Source: Marilutibacter spongiae (GTDB lineage Bacteria > Pseudomonadota > Gammaproteobacteria > Xanthomonadales > Xanthomonadaceae). From it: 64,000 bases of DNA. Positions 29,941 through 39,097 of this stretch are shown here, in pieces. The notes under the pieces are model-generated. The model made no database searches. It saw only the letters and a program-made list of their open reading frames with translations, and was not told the DNA's origin. Made by a program: the position numbers and the translations under genes. Where the stretch lies: positions 37,202 through 101,201 of the forward strand of contig NZ_JACHTF010000016.1 of assembly GCF_014145325.1 (NCBI RefSeq), read 5' to 3'. Each line of letters begins with the position of its first letter. The stretch's first letter is position 1.

Positions 29941-31844
29941 GCCGCCTTGGCGTCCGCCGCCGGGGCCGCGGCCTTCTGGCTGTCGATCCAGCGGTCCACG
30001 CGCTTCTCCAGCAGGTCCAGCGGCATGGCGCCGCCGCCGAGCACGGCGTCATGGAAGCCGCGGATGTCGAAACCGTCGCCCAGCTCGCTCTCCGCCTTCC
30101 GGCGCAGGTCCTGGATCTTGATCATGCCGATCTTGTAGGCGGTCGCCTGGCCCGGATTGACCAGGTAGCGACGGATCTCGGAGCGGATGGCCGCGTCTGG
30201 CACCGAACTGTTGGCGCGGAAGTAGTCGTAGGCCTGCTGTTCGGTCCAGCCCTTGGCATGCAGGCCGGTGTCGACGACCAGGCGGATCGCGCGCCACATC
30301 TCGGACATCAGGCGGCCGTACTCGGCGTACCAGCTCTGGTAGGTCCCCGGCATCTCCTTGGCCAGCCACTCCGAGTACAGGCCCCAGCCCTCCGAGTACG
30401 CGGTGCTGCCGTACTGGGTGCGGAACTTCGGGATCCCGGTCAGCTCCTGTGCGATGGAAATCTGCATGTGGTGGCCCGGCAGGCCCTCGTGGTAGGCGAT
30501 GACCTCCAGCTCGGTCTTGGGCATGGCGTTCATGTCCGACAGGTGCGCGTAGTAGATGCCCGGGCGCGAGCCGTCCGGCGTGGCCGGGTAGTAATGCTGG
30601 GCGGCACCGTCCTGCTCGCGGAAGGGCTCCACGCGCTTGACCACCAGGTCGGCCTTGGGCAGCAGGCCGAAGTAGTCGGGCAGGTGCTGCTTGATGTTGG
30701 CGATGTCGGCGCTGGCTTCGTCGATGTAGGCCTGGCGACCGGCGTCGGTGTTGGGGAACAGGCGCTTGGGATCGGCCTGCACGTGCTTGAAGAAGCCTTC
30801 CAGGTCGCCTTCGTAACCGGCGGGCGCCTTCAGCGCCTCCAGCTCGCCGCGCAGGCGCGCGACTTCCTTCAGGCCGAGTTCGTGGATCTGCTCGGCGTTC
30901 ATGTCGGTGGTGGTGTTCTGCTTGAGCTGGTAGGCGTAGTACGCCGCGCCGTCGGGCTGCGAGGTGCCCACGCCGGTGGCGTCGTCGGCCGCGTTGGGCA
31001 GGTCGGCTTCGGCGAAGGCGATGATCCGCTCGTATGCGGGCTTCACGTGTTCGAGCAGGGCCTTGCGGGCCTCCCCCTTCAGTTCGGCCGCGCGCTCGGC
31101 GCTGATCGTGCCGGCTTCGACCAGGGCATCGGCCTTGGCCTGCGCGTCGGCCCACAGCGCACTGTCGGGACCCTCGCCGAAGGGCGCACCGGTGATGACC
31201 TTCTTCGACTGGTCGATCACGCCCTCATAGGCGAACTTCGGCGGGCGAATGCCCTCGGCGGTGGCCGCGCGACCGCGCTCGAGCAGCTGGTCGAACGCGA
31301 CCTCCGACTTCTGCAGGCGCGAGACGTAGGCGAGGTAGTCCTTCTCGTCGTCGACCTTGTGGAAGTTGATCATGAACATCGGGAGGATGTTCTGCGCGCC
31401 GTTCATCTGGTCGAACGGATAGCCGTGGGCGATGAAGGGCAGGCCGTCGCGCGCATCCTCGTACTGGCGCTTCCACAGGTCCCAGGACAACTGGGTCTCC
31501 GGGTCGAGCCGGTCGTAGTCGAACGTCGACTCCATGGCCTCGACCGAGGCCTTCATCCAGTCGACGCGCTTGCGCGTGCCGGCCTCGGACAGGTCGTCGA
31601 TCTGGTCGTTGAGGTCCTTGCGGCCGAGGAAGGTCAGCTGGATCGGACTGAACTGCAGCTGCTCCTCGTACTGTTCGTCGAACCAGGCATTCAGGCGCCG
31701 GGATTCGTCCTCCACCTGCTCGGCGGTGGGCGCCGCTGCGTCGGCCGATACCGTGGCGTCGCCGCCGGCGGGCTGGGGATTGCAGGCGGAGAGGCCAAGC
31801 GCCAGCGCGAGGGCGAGGGTGTTGCGGGCGGAGACGATGCGCAC
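29937..31844 (-). CDS. DUF885 lipoprotein, putative zinc metallopeptidase
   Basis: 635 residues from a GTG at 31842-31844 with AAGGAG 9 nt before it. The lipobox is in LALGLSACNPQ. DUF885 proteins are M3/M32-like metallopeptidases; the motif AYHEGLPGHHMQ (HExxxHH-like) and downstream STAYSEGWGLYSEWLA provide the expected zinc and Glu ligands. Two N-terminal helical repeats fill 40-380. It would act in the periplasm on peptides. It is followed, with a 4-nt overlap, by the degenerate M23 gene, so the two are made together. Confidence 0.92.
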   Translation of the reverse strand: MRIVSARNTLALALALGLSACNPQPAGGDATVSADAAAPTAEQVEDESRRLNAWFDEQYEEQLQFSPIQLTFLGRKDLNDQIDDLSEAGTRKRVDWMKASVEAMESTFDYDRLDPETQLSWDLWKRQYEDARDGLPFIAHGYPFDQMNGAQNILPMFMINFHKVDDEKDYLAYVSRLQKSEVAFDQLLERGRAATAEGIRPPKFAYEGVIDQSKKVITGAPFGEGPDSALWADAQAKADALVEAGTISAERAAELKGEARKALLEHVKPAYERIIAFAEADLPNAADDATGVGTSQPDGAAYYAYQLKQNTTTDMNAEQIHELGLKEVARLRGELEALKAPAGYEGDLEGFFKHVQADPKRLFPNTDAGRQAYIDEASADIANIKQHLPDYFGLLPKADLVVKRVEPFREQDGAAQHYYPATPDGSRPGIYYAHLSDMNAMPKTELEVIAYHEGLPGHHMQISIAQELTGIPKFRTQYGSTAYSEGWGLYSEWLAKEMPGTYQSWYAEYGRLMSEMWRAIRLVVDTGLHAKGWTEQQAYDYFRANSSVPDAAIRSEIRRYLVNPGQATAYKIGMIKIQDLRRKAESELGDGFDIRGFHDAVLGGGAMPLDLLEKRVDRWIDSQKAAAPAADAKAA

Positions 31845-32082
31845 GGACGGATACTCCTTGTCGGGTGATGCCCCATTCTGGGCGGTGGAGGGGCCGCCTG
31901 CCCCCTGTGGATGGTCATGGGCCACGCGACCGGGCGCACGTCGTGCAGGGACGGCGCCAGCCTGCGACAATCGCGGTCCGCCCCCTGCGCATGCCGTATT
32001 CGCCGGAGCCGGCGATACCCGCCGTTCAGGCGGTCGCCGCCACTCTCGGCCATTGGCTCGCCGCCCCTGTCCCTCCGATCCC

Positions 32083-32871
32083 ATGACCGAAGCCGCCCCA
32101 TCGATCGTCCACCTGCGCGACGTCCGCCTCGAGCGTGGCGGCCGCACCGTGCTGCGCGACATCAGCCTCGACGTGCCCAAGGGGCAGGTGATCGCCGTGC
32201 TGGGCCCCTCGGGCAGCGGCAAGTCGACCCTGCTCGCCGCCCTGACGGGCGAATTGGAGGCGGCGGCCGGCACCGTCGAGGTCTTCGGCCGCCCCATCCC
32301 GACCCGCAACCGCGACCTGCTCGAGCTGCGCAAGGGCATCGGCGTGCTGCTGCAGGGCAATGGCCTGCTGACCGACCTGACCGCGGCCGAGAACGTGGCC
32401 CTGCCCCTGCGCGCGCATACGCGCCTGCCGCGGCCTGTGATCGACCGCCTGGTGCGGATGAAGCTGCACGCGGTCGGCCTGCGCGCCGCCGCCGATGCCT
32501 TCCCGCGCGAGCTCTCCGGCGGCATGGCGCGCCGCGTCGCTCTGGCCCGGGCGCTGGCCCTGGATCCGCCCCTGATGATCTACGACGAGCCGCTGACGGG
32601 TCTGGATCCGATCGCCAGTGGCGTGGTGATGGCGCTCGTGCGCCGGCTCAACGACACGCTCGGCCTGACCAGCATCGTGGTGACCCACCATGTCCACGAA
32701 ACCCTGCCGGTCGCCGACCATGCGATCGTGATCGCCAACGGCGGCATTGTCTTCTCCGGCAGCCCCGATGCCCTGTCGGCCAGTCCCGATCCGCTCGTGC
32801 AGCAGTTCCTGAAGGGCGAGCCCGACGGGCCGATCGGCTTCGACGCCGCACCGCGCACGGAGGCCGCATGA
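32083..32871 (+). CDS. mlaF: phospholipid ABC transporter ATP-binding protein MlaF
   Basis: 262 residues. MlaF powers retrograde phospholipid traffic with MlaE, MlaD and MlaB at the inner membrane. Walker A GPSGSGKSTLL, signature ELSGGMARRVALARAL (the SGGM form typical of Mla), Walker B LMIYDEPLTGLDP and switch VVTHHVHE are all present. The start ATG at 32083 begins MTEAAPSIVHLRDV. First gene of the mla operon; 70 nt before mlaE. Confidence 0.95.
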   Translation: MTEAAPSIVHLRDVRLERGGRTVLRDISLDVPKGQVIAVLGPSGSGKSTLLAALTGELEAAAGTVEVFGRPIPTRNRDLLELRKGIGVLLQGNGLLTDLTAAENVALPLRAHTRLPRPVIDRLVRMKLHAVGLRAAADAFPRELSGGMARRVALARALALDPPLMIYDEPLTGLDPIASGVVMALVRRLNDTLGLTSIVVTHHVHETLPVADHAIVIANGGIVFSGSPDALSASPDPLVQQFLKGEPDGPIGFDAAPRTEAA

Positions 32872-32941
32872 CCCCCCGCTCCAGCCGCCTGTCCCCACCG
32901 ACCTCGCCGTCGCACGGCCCCACCCCCATGGAGGGTTGCTG

Positions 32942-33691
32942 ATGGCCTTCGTCGAAGCCACCCGCTCGCTGGGTCGCGCCGGCCTGTTCTCGCTGGCGGT
33001 CCTGCGCGCATCGCGGCCGTCGGCCGACCTGTTTCGCGAATTCGTGCGCGAAATCTACAAGATAGGCGCGCGTTCGCTGCCGATCATCGCCGTTGGCGGC
33101 GCGTTCGTTGGACTTAGCGTCACCCTGCTTGGCTACCGGGCACTCGACACCTACGGCGCCGCCAACCAGGTCAGCGCGATGCTGGGCCTGGGGCTGTACC
33201 GCGAGCTGGGCCCGGTGCTCACCGCGCTCCTGTTCATCGGCCGCGCCGGCAGCTCGATCGCCGCCGAACTGGGCCTGATGCGCGCCACCGACCAGATCAC
33301 CGCCCTGGGGCTGATGGCGATCGACCCGGTGGGCAAGGCCGTCGCGCCCCGTTTCTGGGCGGCCGTCCTGTGCGTTCCGCTGCTGACCGCCTTCTTCTGC
33401 AGCCTGGCGATCTCGGCCAGCTACTTCGAGGCCGTGCACGTGATCGGCATCGACTCGGGCATTTTCTGGCAGGTGCTGAAGGACAGCGTCGATTTCGGCA
33501 AGGACTTCGGCATGGCCTTCGTCAAGGCGGCGGTGTTCGGCGCGGTCGCCGCGCTGGTCGCGGCCTACGTGGGCTTCCACGCCGAGCCCACCATCGAAGG
33601 CACCTCGGTGGCGACCACCCGCGCGGTGGTGAACGCCTCGCTGCTGGTGCTGATGTTCAATTTCGTCATGTCCGCCCTCCTTTTCCGCTGA
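32942..33691 (+). CDS. mlaE: phospholipid ABC transporter permease MlaE
   Basis: 249 residues (family ~260). Five to six hydrophobic segments and the conserved MlaE/YrbE blocks: LYRELGPVLTALLFIGRAGSSIAAELG and IDPVGKAVAPRFWA. The ATG at 32942 is used because GGAGGG lies 6 nt upstream; an in-frame TTG six bases earlier is too close to that site. Works as the membrane dimer between MlaF and MlaD. Confidence 0.95.
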   Translation: MAFVEATRSLGRAGLFSLAVLRASRPSADLFREFVREIYKIGARSLPIIAVGGAFVGLSVTLLGYRALDTYGAANQVSAMLGLGLYRELGPVLTALLFIGRAGSSIAAELGLMRATDQITALGLMAIDPVGKAVAPRFWAAVLCVPLLTAFFCSLAISASYFEAVHVIGIDSGIFWQVLKDSVDFGKDFGMAFVKAAVFGAVAALVAAYVGFHAEPTIEGTSVATTRAVVNASLLVLMFNFVMSALLFR

Positions 33692-33733
33692 GCGTCGCGT
33701 CGCGCAGCCGTCCACACCCGTGAGTACCCGTCC

Positions 33734-34282
33734 ATGAGCAGTCGTGCCCCCCGAATCGAATTCGCCGTCGGCGCCTTCCTGTTGCTGGCCCTGGCCTCGT
33801 TGCTGGTGCTGGCGATCGCTTCCACCAATGGCAGCTTCGGCTTCGGCGGCAGCACCTACTCGGTGACCGCCCGCTTCACCAACCTCGGCCCGCTGCGGCC
33901 CAACGCACCGGTCAAGATCGGCGGGGTGGCGATCGGCAAGGTCGAGGCGATCGGCCTGGACCCGGTCAAGCTGGACTCGGTCGTCACCCTGGCCATCGAC
34001 AGCCGCTACGACGACCTGCCGGCCGACACCAGCGCCGCGATCCTGACCAGCGGCCTGCTCGGCGAGAGCTATGTCGGCCTCGCCCCGGGCGGCGACCCGG
34101 ACCCGCTCAAGGAAGGCGACGAGATCTTCCTGACCCAGTCCTCGGTCGACATCATCCAGATGGTGGGCAAGTACATGTTCAGCGGCGGTGCGGGTAAGCC
34201 CGGCGAAGATGCCGCTACGGGTGCCGGGGAAACGCCGCCCGCCGACGACGGCGCCGACGACGTGCCCGACTACCTGAAGTAG
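33734..34282 (+). CDS. mlaD: phospholipid-binding MCE protein MlaD
   Basis: 182 residues. A single N-terminal membrane helix (about 9-29) anchors one MCE domain (about 38-118: YSVTARFTNLGPLRPNAPVKIGGVAIG and ILTSGLLGESYVGLAPGG). Forms a hexameric lipid-conducting ring in the periplasm. The acidic tail ends in DDVPDYLK. Normal length for single-domain MlaD. Confidence 0.95.
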   Translation: MSSRAPRIEFAVGAFLLLALASLLVLAIASTNGSFGFGGSTYSVTARFTNLGPLRPNAPVKIGGVAIGKVEAIGLDPVKLDSVVTLAIDSRYDDLPADTSAAILTSGLLGESYVGLAPGGDPDPLKEGDEIFLTQSSVDIIQMVGKYMFSGGAGKPGEDAATGAGETPPADDGADDVPDYLK

Positions 34283-34319
34283 CCTCCTTCTCCGAGCCCT
34301 CCCCCCACAGGAGTAGCCC

Positions 34320-34976
34320 ATGAATCGCTTTGCCCGACCGCTGTCCCTGCTGTTGATCGCCTCGGCCGCGGCCTTCGCCGCGCCGACCGCCGCGCTCGCC
34401 CAGGCCGAAGCCGTGTCCCAGGCACCGGCTGGCTCGCCCAGCAAGCTCGTGCTCGACAACAGCACCCGCATCCTCAACACGCTGGAATCCCGCCGCGCCG
34501 AGTTCACCGCCGACCGCGGCAAGCTGCGCGCGTTCATGGCCAGCGAGTTCAACCTGATCTTCGACCGCGACTATGCCGCCCGCCTGGTGCTGGGCACGCA
34601 TGGTCGCGGCGCGTCCGACGCCGACGTCAAGCTGTTCGCCGACGCGCTCGCCGACAGCCTGATGGGCCGCTATGGCGCCTCGCTGCTGGACTTCAACACG
34701 CGCCTGCAGGTGCGGGTGAAGTCGGAAACGCCGATCCGCGGCGGCGCCATCGTCAAGGTGTCCAGCGAATACCTGCGCCAGGGCGGCGAGCCGGTGCCGG
34801 TCGATTACCTGATGCGCCAGAGCGGCGGCCAGTGGAAGGTGTTCGACGTTATGGTGGAGGGCGTCAGCTTCGTGCAGACCTTCCGTAACCAGTTCGACAC
34901 GCCCCTGCGGCAGAAGTCGATCGCCCAGGTGGCGGCCGACCTGAAGGCCGGCAACCTCAAGGCGGCGGCGAACTGA
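34320..34976 (+). CDS. mlaC: periplasmic phospholipid carrier MlaC
   Basis: 218 residues; AGGAG precedes the ATG. Signal peptide (LLIASAAAFAAPTAALAQA). The MlaC/Ttg2D fold follows: FNLIFDRDYAARLVLG, FADALADSLMGRYGASLLDF and VFDVMVEGVSFVQTFRNQFD. It shuttles phospholipid between MlaA in the outer membrane and MlaFEDB. Ends 2 nt before mlaB. Confidence 0.95.
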   Translation: MNRFARPLSLLLIASAAAFAAPTAALAQAEAVSQAPAGSPSKLVLDNSTRILNTLESRRAEFTADRGKLRAFMASEFNLIFDRDYAARLVLGTHGRGASDADVKLFADALADSLMGRYGASLLDFNTRLQVRVKSETPIRGGAIVKVSSEYLRQGGEPVPVDYLMRQSGGQWKVFDVMVEGVSFVQTFRNQFDTPLRQKSIAQVAADLKAGNLKAAAN

Positions 34977-34978
34977 AC

Positions 34979-35275
34979 ATGGCCGACACGGCGCCCGCCA
35001 CCGCCAGCGCGCGCCGCGAAGGCGACGCGCTGGTGTTCGCCGGGACGCTTGACCGCGATGCCTGCGCCGCCGTCTGGGCGCAGGCGCGCGGGCTGCTCGG
35101 CGGCGTCGTGCGTTTCGATCTCGCGCGCGTGGCGCGCATCGACAGCGCCGGCCTGGCGCTGCTCGCCGAACTGGCCGACCGCGCCGAAGCGGTTACCATC
35201 GAGGGCAGCCCCGAAGGCCTGGCCGAACTCCGCAGCGCCTACCGGCTCGACGCGCGGCTTGCCTACGGCGGCTGA
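34979..35275 (+). CDS. mlaB: STAS-domain protein MlaB
   Basis: 98 residues, a single STAS domain: FDLARVARIDSAGLALLAELADRA is the conserved beta-alpha core with the Asp-Ser pair. It binds MlaF and is needed for ATPase function. It starts 2 nt after mlaC, so it is translationally linked. 83 nt precede mlaA. Confidence 0.9.
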   Translation: MADTAPATASARREGDALVFAGTLDRDACAAVWAQARGLLGGVVRFDLARVARIDSAGLALLAELADRAEAVTIEGSPEGLAELRSAYRLDARLAYGG

Positions 35276-35358
35276 TTCCCCTTTCCAATACACAGTGTTC
35301 CGGTCGCCAACGCAGGATCGCGTGGCCGGCGCCCCCGCCCCGGACGTACACTGCCCCC

Positions 35359-36564
35359 ATGCGATTCCCCCACTCGCACCCCCGTCCCATCCGCTTCGTG
35401 ATGTGCCTGGCCGCTGGCCTGCTGGCCCTGCCGGCCCTGGACGCCGGCGCGCAGATCATCACCCGCCCGCTGTCGGCCCGCGAACAGGCGGCCTACCAGC
35501 GCTGCATGGAAGCGGCCGACAACGCGCCCTCGGCGTTCCAGCGCTGCCTCAACGAGGCCACCGGTGACGCGCAGGGCGAGACCGACCCGACCCAACCGGC
35601 GATCCCGGCCCCGGTGACGCCGCCGGCGGAGCCCGTCGAGCCCGTCACTCCGGTGGAGCCCGTCGAACCCGTCGAAACGACCGAGCCCGGGGAGGCCCCG
35701 CCCGTCGAGCCGGTGCCGCCGGGAGCAACGGTCGAGGGCGCCGTCGACGACGCGGCCGATGCGCCCACCCAGGCCGAGATCGACTACCTCGACATCTACG
35801 GCGATCCCTACAACCCCGTCGCCGATTCCACCCTGCCGGCGCCGGCCGAAGTGGCCCCCAGCTACGATCCGTGGGAGCGCTACAACCGCAAGATGCACCG
35901 CTTCAACAACGCGGTGGACCGCAGCGTCGCGCGCCCGCTCGCGCGCGGCTACGTGAAGGTCGTCCCGCGCCCCGTGCGCCTGGGCGTGAGCAACTTCTTC
36001 AACAACCTCGGCCAGCCGGTGGCCGCGGTGAATGCGCTGCTGCAGGGCAAGCCCAGACAGGCCGGGCAGTCGCTGGGACGTTTCCTGCTCAACAGCACGC
36101 TGGGGATCGCGGGCATCTTCGACCCGGCCAGCGACGCCAAGCTGCCCAATCGCAGCGAGGACTTCGGCCAGACCCTCGGCGTCTGGGGCTGGAAGCGCTC
36201 GCGCTACGTCGAGCTGCCGCTGTTCGGGCCGCGCACCCTGCGCGACAGTTTCGGCATGGTCGGCGACGCGCCCCTGAGCCCGCTGCGCCAGGTCGAGGTC
36301 GACAAGGTACGCATCCCCGTGCAGGGCCTGCAGCTGGTCGACGTGCGTGCCCAGTTGCTGGCCACCGACAGCCTGCGCGAGGGCGCCGAGGACGATTACA
36401 CCCTGGTGCGCGATGCCTGGATGCAGCGCCGCAGCTACCAGATCTTCGGCGATCGCCAGCTCGAGGAAGACGACTCGCTACCGGACTATCTGCGCGAGGA
36501 GAACAACCCCACCGTGCCGGTCGATGCGATGCCGGTGCTGCCGGCCGACAGCGGCGGCGGCTGA
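35359..36564 (+). CDS. mlaA: outer-membrane MlaA (VacJ) with long acidic/proline-rich N-terminal extension
   Basis: 401 residues against ~250 in E. coli. The C-terminal MlaA domain (about 165-365) is clear: YDPWERYNRKMHRFNNAVD, RPVRLGVSNFFNNLGQPVAAVN, GRFLLNSTLGIAGIFDPAS, LPLFGPRTLRDSFGMVGD. MlaA removes mislocalised phospholipid from the outer leaflet. Unlike classical MlaA there is no lipobox: the only early Cys (VMCLAAGLLALPALDAGAQ) sits before the hydrophobic core, so cleavage by signal peptidase I is expected. Residues about 75-130 are a Pro/Glu/Val-rich repeat (EPVEPV...). It lies in the same operon direction as mlaFEDCB. Confidence 0.93.
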   Translation: MRFPHSHPRPIRFVMCLAAGLLALPALDAGAQIITRPLSAREQAAYQRCMEAADNAPSAFQRCLNEATGDAQGETDPTQPAIPAPVTPPAEPVEPVTPVEPVEPVETTEPGEAPPVEPVPPGATVEGAVDDAADAPTQAEIDYLDIYGDPYNPVADSTLPAPAEVAPSYDPWERYNRKMHRFNNAVDRSVARPLARGYVKVVPRPVRLGVSNFFNNLGQPVAAVNALLQGKPRQAGQSLGRFLLNSTLGIAGIFDPASDAKLPNRSEDFGQTLGVWGWKRSRYVELPLFGPRTLRDSFGMVGDAPLSPLRQVEVDKVRIPVQGLQLVDVRAQLLATDSLREGAEDDYTLVRDAWMQRRSYQIFGDRQLEEDDSLPDYLREENNPTVPVDAMPVLPADSGGG

Positions 36565-36680
36565 CGTCCCTCGCCGCGGGGGTGATGCCTGACCCCGTCG
36601 CCTGTTAAGGTGTCGCCGTCCCGGCGCGCCCGCTCCGTCGAGCGCCCTCAAGGATCGACCCACCAGAGAAGGACTTTGCG

Positions 36681-37091
36681 ATGCCCCGTTCGCCATCCCC
36701 CCTCGGCCTGATCGGCCGGGTTTCCACCCTCCTGGCCCTGGCCGCCGCGTCCAGCGCCTGTGCCTCCACGCCCGAGGAGGTCGTCCCGCCCTCGACGATC
36801 CGTGGCCAGTACATCTTCCAGGACGGTTCGCACCTGATCCGCCCGTGCGGCAACCAGGCCCCGCTGTGGGTGGTCGGTTCCGAGGACGTGCTCGAGCCGC
36901 TGCGCACGCGTTCCACCGCGCATTCGATGGCGCTGGGCGTGCCCAACCAGGGCGTGTATGCCGAGATCACCGGCACGCTGGAGTCCAGCGATGCCCCGGG
37001 CTACCCGCAGAAGCTGCGTGCCGCCGAGGTCGAACGCCTCGACGACCACCTGCCCGATACCTGCGCGGTGCCCAACGCCGCGACCGGCTGA
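36681..37091 (+). CDS. small secreted lipoprotein of unknown function
   Basis: 136 residues; AGAAGGA precedes the ATG. A signal segment (LALAAASSACAS) suggests a lipoprotein. The body has a likely disulfide pair (IRPCGNQAP and PDTCAVPN) and a beta-rich pattern, IRGQYIFQDGSHLIRPCGN..., loosely recalling the NlpE N-terminal fold; this is a guess. It follows mlaA by 116 nt on the same strand. Confidence 0.7.
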   Translation: MPRSPSPLGLIGRVSTLLALAAASSACASTPEEVVPPSTIRGQYIFQDGSHLIRPCGNQAPLWVVGSEDVLEPLRTRSTAHSMALGVPNQGVYAEITGTLESSDAPGYPQKLRAAEVERLDDHLPDTCAVPNAATG

Positions 37092-37107
37092 TCCGGCCGC
37101 GCCGGTC
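37082..37107. terminator. hairpin spanning two convergent stops
   Basis: GACCGGC (37082-37088) and GCCGGTC (37101-37107) are perfect arms around a 12-nt loop. They flank the stop of the lipoprotein (37089-37091) and overlap that of rmuC (37106-37108). Probable bidirectional end signal; no T-tract. Confidence 0.4.
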
Positions 37108-38575
37108 AGTCGGCGTCGACCGCGTCCCGCCCCAGCGCCGGACCGTCGGCCTGGGGCAGGCGGCCCGGTGATTCGGACTCCGCATCATCGGCCGGCAGCA
37201 GCTTCTTGCCACGTGCGCCCATTGCTTCAAGGCGGCGTGCCCGCTCCATCACCGATTGCGGCGACTCTGTCAGGCGCCTGCGCGCGCCGTCGTAGCTCTC
37301 GCGGGCCTGGCGCAGGCGTTCGTCGACCTTGTCGAAGTCGGCCAGGAAGCCATTCAGTGCGTCGATCAGCAGGCCACCACTGCGGCTGATCTGCATGGCC
37401 TGCTTCTGCACGCGATCGCGCGTCCATAGCCGGTCGACGACGCGGAGCACCGCCATCAAGGTGTTGGGCGACGCCAGGACCACGCGCCGGTCGAACGCGA
37501 ACGCCTGCAGTTCGGCGTCGGCGCCGAGTGCAGCCGACAGGGCGCCCTCGATCGGCACGAAGGCCACCGTCACTTCCAGCGTGTCCTCGCCCATCGCACG
37601 CGGATAGTCGCGCTCGGCGAGGTCCTTCACGTGCTGCCGCAGCGCGACCGCGTGCCGTCGCAATGCATCCTGCTGGTCCAGTGGCTCTTCCGCATTCATC
37701 GCCTCCTGCCAGGCGATCAGGTTGACCTTGCTGTCGACGACGATGCGTCGATCATCGGGCAGCCGCACGACGATGTCCGGCCGGAGCATCCGCCCGTCGG
37801 CATCGCTCGTGCTGTGTTGCCGCTCGTAGTGTTCGCCCTCCTGGAGCCCCGAGCCACGCAGCACGCTCTCGAGCATCAATTCACCCCAGTCGCCACGCAC
37901 CTTGGCGTTGCCCCGCAACGCGCGGGTCAGTTCGAGCGCCCGCTGCGCCATGTCCTGGTTGAGCGACTTCAGTTCGTTGACCGCACCCGCCAGCGATGCA
38001 CGCTCCTTGGCTTCTTCGGCATACAGCACGTCGACGCGCTGGCGGAATTCGCCGATCCGGTCGGCGAACGGCTTGAGCAGGACCTCGATGTCGCTGCGCG
38101 AGCGCTCGGCGCTGCTCTTCACCGTGTCCGAGAAGGTCTTGCCGGCCAGCTCGGCGAAGGCCGCGGACAATCGCTGCTGGGCCTGCTCGAGGAACTGCTT
38201 CATTTCGAGGTTGGCCCGCTCCCCATGCTCCAGATGGGCGCGGGCACGGGCCAGCTCCGTTTCCATTTCGCTGCGCGCCTGCCGCAGGCGCGTCGACTCG
38301 CCGTCCAGGGCCGCGACCTGGGCCAGGGCTTCCCCGGTCCGCGCGTGCGCCGACTCGAGCTCGCCTTCGCGGGACGCCAGGCGCTCCTGCAGGCGGGCGG
38401 CCTCGGCAGCCAGCACCTGGCGCGCGTCGCGCTCGGCATTCAACTCGTCCCGCAGGCGCGCCTGCGATGGGTCGGACGCGACATCGGGCCGGCGCAGCAA
38501 CAGGACCACCAGCAGGCCCACGGCGACCAGCACGGCCAGCAGGAGGATCAGGACGAGGACTTGGATGTCGGGCAT
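37106..38575 (-). CDS. rmuC: DNA recombination protein RmuC
   Basis: 489 residues from ATG 38573-38575, where MPDIQVLVLILLLAVLVAVG gives the expected membrane anchor; the longer frame upstream is spurious. A coiled coil (about 40-190) leads to the RmuC nuclease-like core: GNAKVRGDWGELMLESVLRGSGL, LRPDIVVRLPDDRRIVVDSKVNL (PD-(D/E)xK-type residues) and AFDRRVVLASPNTLMAVLRVV. It limits inversions and rearrangements at short repeats, which is of interest given the repeats nearby. Divergent from the GFA-family gene. Confidence 0.95.
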   Translation of the reverse strand: MPDIQVLVLILLLAVLVAVGLLVVLLLRRPDVASDPSQARLRDELNAERDARQVLAAEAARLQERLASREGELESAHARTGEALAQVAALDGESTRLRQARSEMETELARARAHLEHGERANLEMKQFLEQAQQRLSAAFAELAGKTFSDTVKSSAERSRSDIEVLLKPFADRIGEFRQRVDVLYAEEAKERASLAGAVNELKSLNQDMAQRALELTRALRGNAKVRGDWGELMLESVLRGSGLQEGEHYERQHSTSDADGRMLRPDIVVRLPDDRRIVVDSKVNLIAWQEAMNAEEPLDQQDALRRHAVALRQHVKDLAERDYPRAMGEDTLEVTVAFVPIEGALSAALGADAELQAFAFDRRVVLASPNTLMAVLRVVDRLWTRDRVQKQAMQISRSGGLLIDALNGFLADFDKVDERLRQARESYDGARRRLTESPQSVMERARRLEAMGARGKKLLPADDAESESPGRLPQADGPALGRDAVDAD

Positions 38576-38698
38576 GCCGCCAGTGTAGCGGGCCCTGTCG
38601 CGCCGACCGAGACTGGCCGGTGATTCGCTCGCCATGCAGGCGTATGGTCTGCACCACGGTCCCCCGGGGCCACCCGACAACGACAAGGAGACGACGAG

Positions 38699-39049
38699 AT
38701 GACCACCCACACGGGAAGCTGCCACTGCGGGGCGGTGGCGTACGAGGTCGAAGGCGACATCGACGGCGGCCTGGACTGCAACTGTTCGATCTGCCGGCGC
38801 AAGGGCGCGCTGCTGTGGTTCGTGCCGCGCGCGGCGCTGCGCATCCACCAGGGCGAGGACGCGCTGCGCGCGTACACGTTCAACAAGCACGCCATCCAGC
38901 ACCGGTTCTGCGGCACCTGCGGCATGCATCCGTTCGGAGAGGGCACCGACCCGAAGGGCAACGCGATGGCGGCGATCAACCTGCGCTGCCTGGACGGCGT
39001 CGACCTGGCCGCGATCCCGGTCCAGCACTTCGACGGCGCCGCACTCTGA
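38699..39049 (+). CDS. GFA-family (CENP-V/Gfa-like) zinc-binding protein
   Basis: 116 residues. Zinc cysteines sit in GSCHCGAVAYEV, DCNCSICRRKGA and RFCGTCGMHPF, the full Gfa set of CxC, CxxC and CxxC. Named after glutathione-dependent formaldehyde-activating enzyme, but most members have no proven reaction. Cytosolic. Ends at a strong hairpin facing the XRE gene. Confidence 0.92.
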   Translation: MTTHTGSCHCGAVAYEVEGDIDGGLDCNCSICRRKGALLWFVPRAALRIHQGEDALRAYTFNKHAIQHRFCGTCGMHPFGEGTDPKGNAMAAINLRCLDGVDLAAIPVQHFDGAAL

Positions 39050-39059
39050 AGCGGCGCGC

Positions 39060-39079
39060 GGGGCCGGTACGCCGGCCCC
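39060..39079. terminator. 8-bp perfect hairpin with TACG loop between convergent genes
   Basis: GGGGCCGG (39060-39067), loop TACG, CCGGCCCC (39072-39079). It lies in the 48-nt gap between the GFA and XRE stops. A very stable stem suited to stopping transcription from both sides, though no T-tract is present. Confidence 0.55.
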
Positions 39080-39097
39080 GGTCCCGCCGGCGCGGGT

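Noticed and set aside
32872..32941. Tiny open frame between mlaF and mlaE beginning with an overlapping ATGA
   Set aside because: Only about 24 residues with no recognisable features; the following ribosome site and ATG belong to mlaE.
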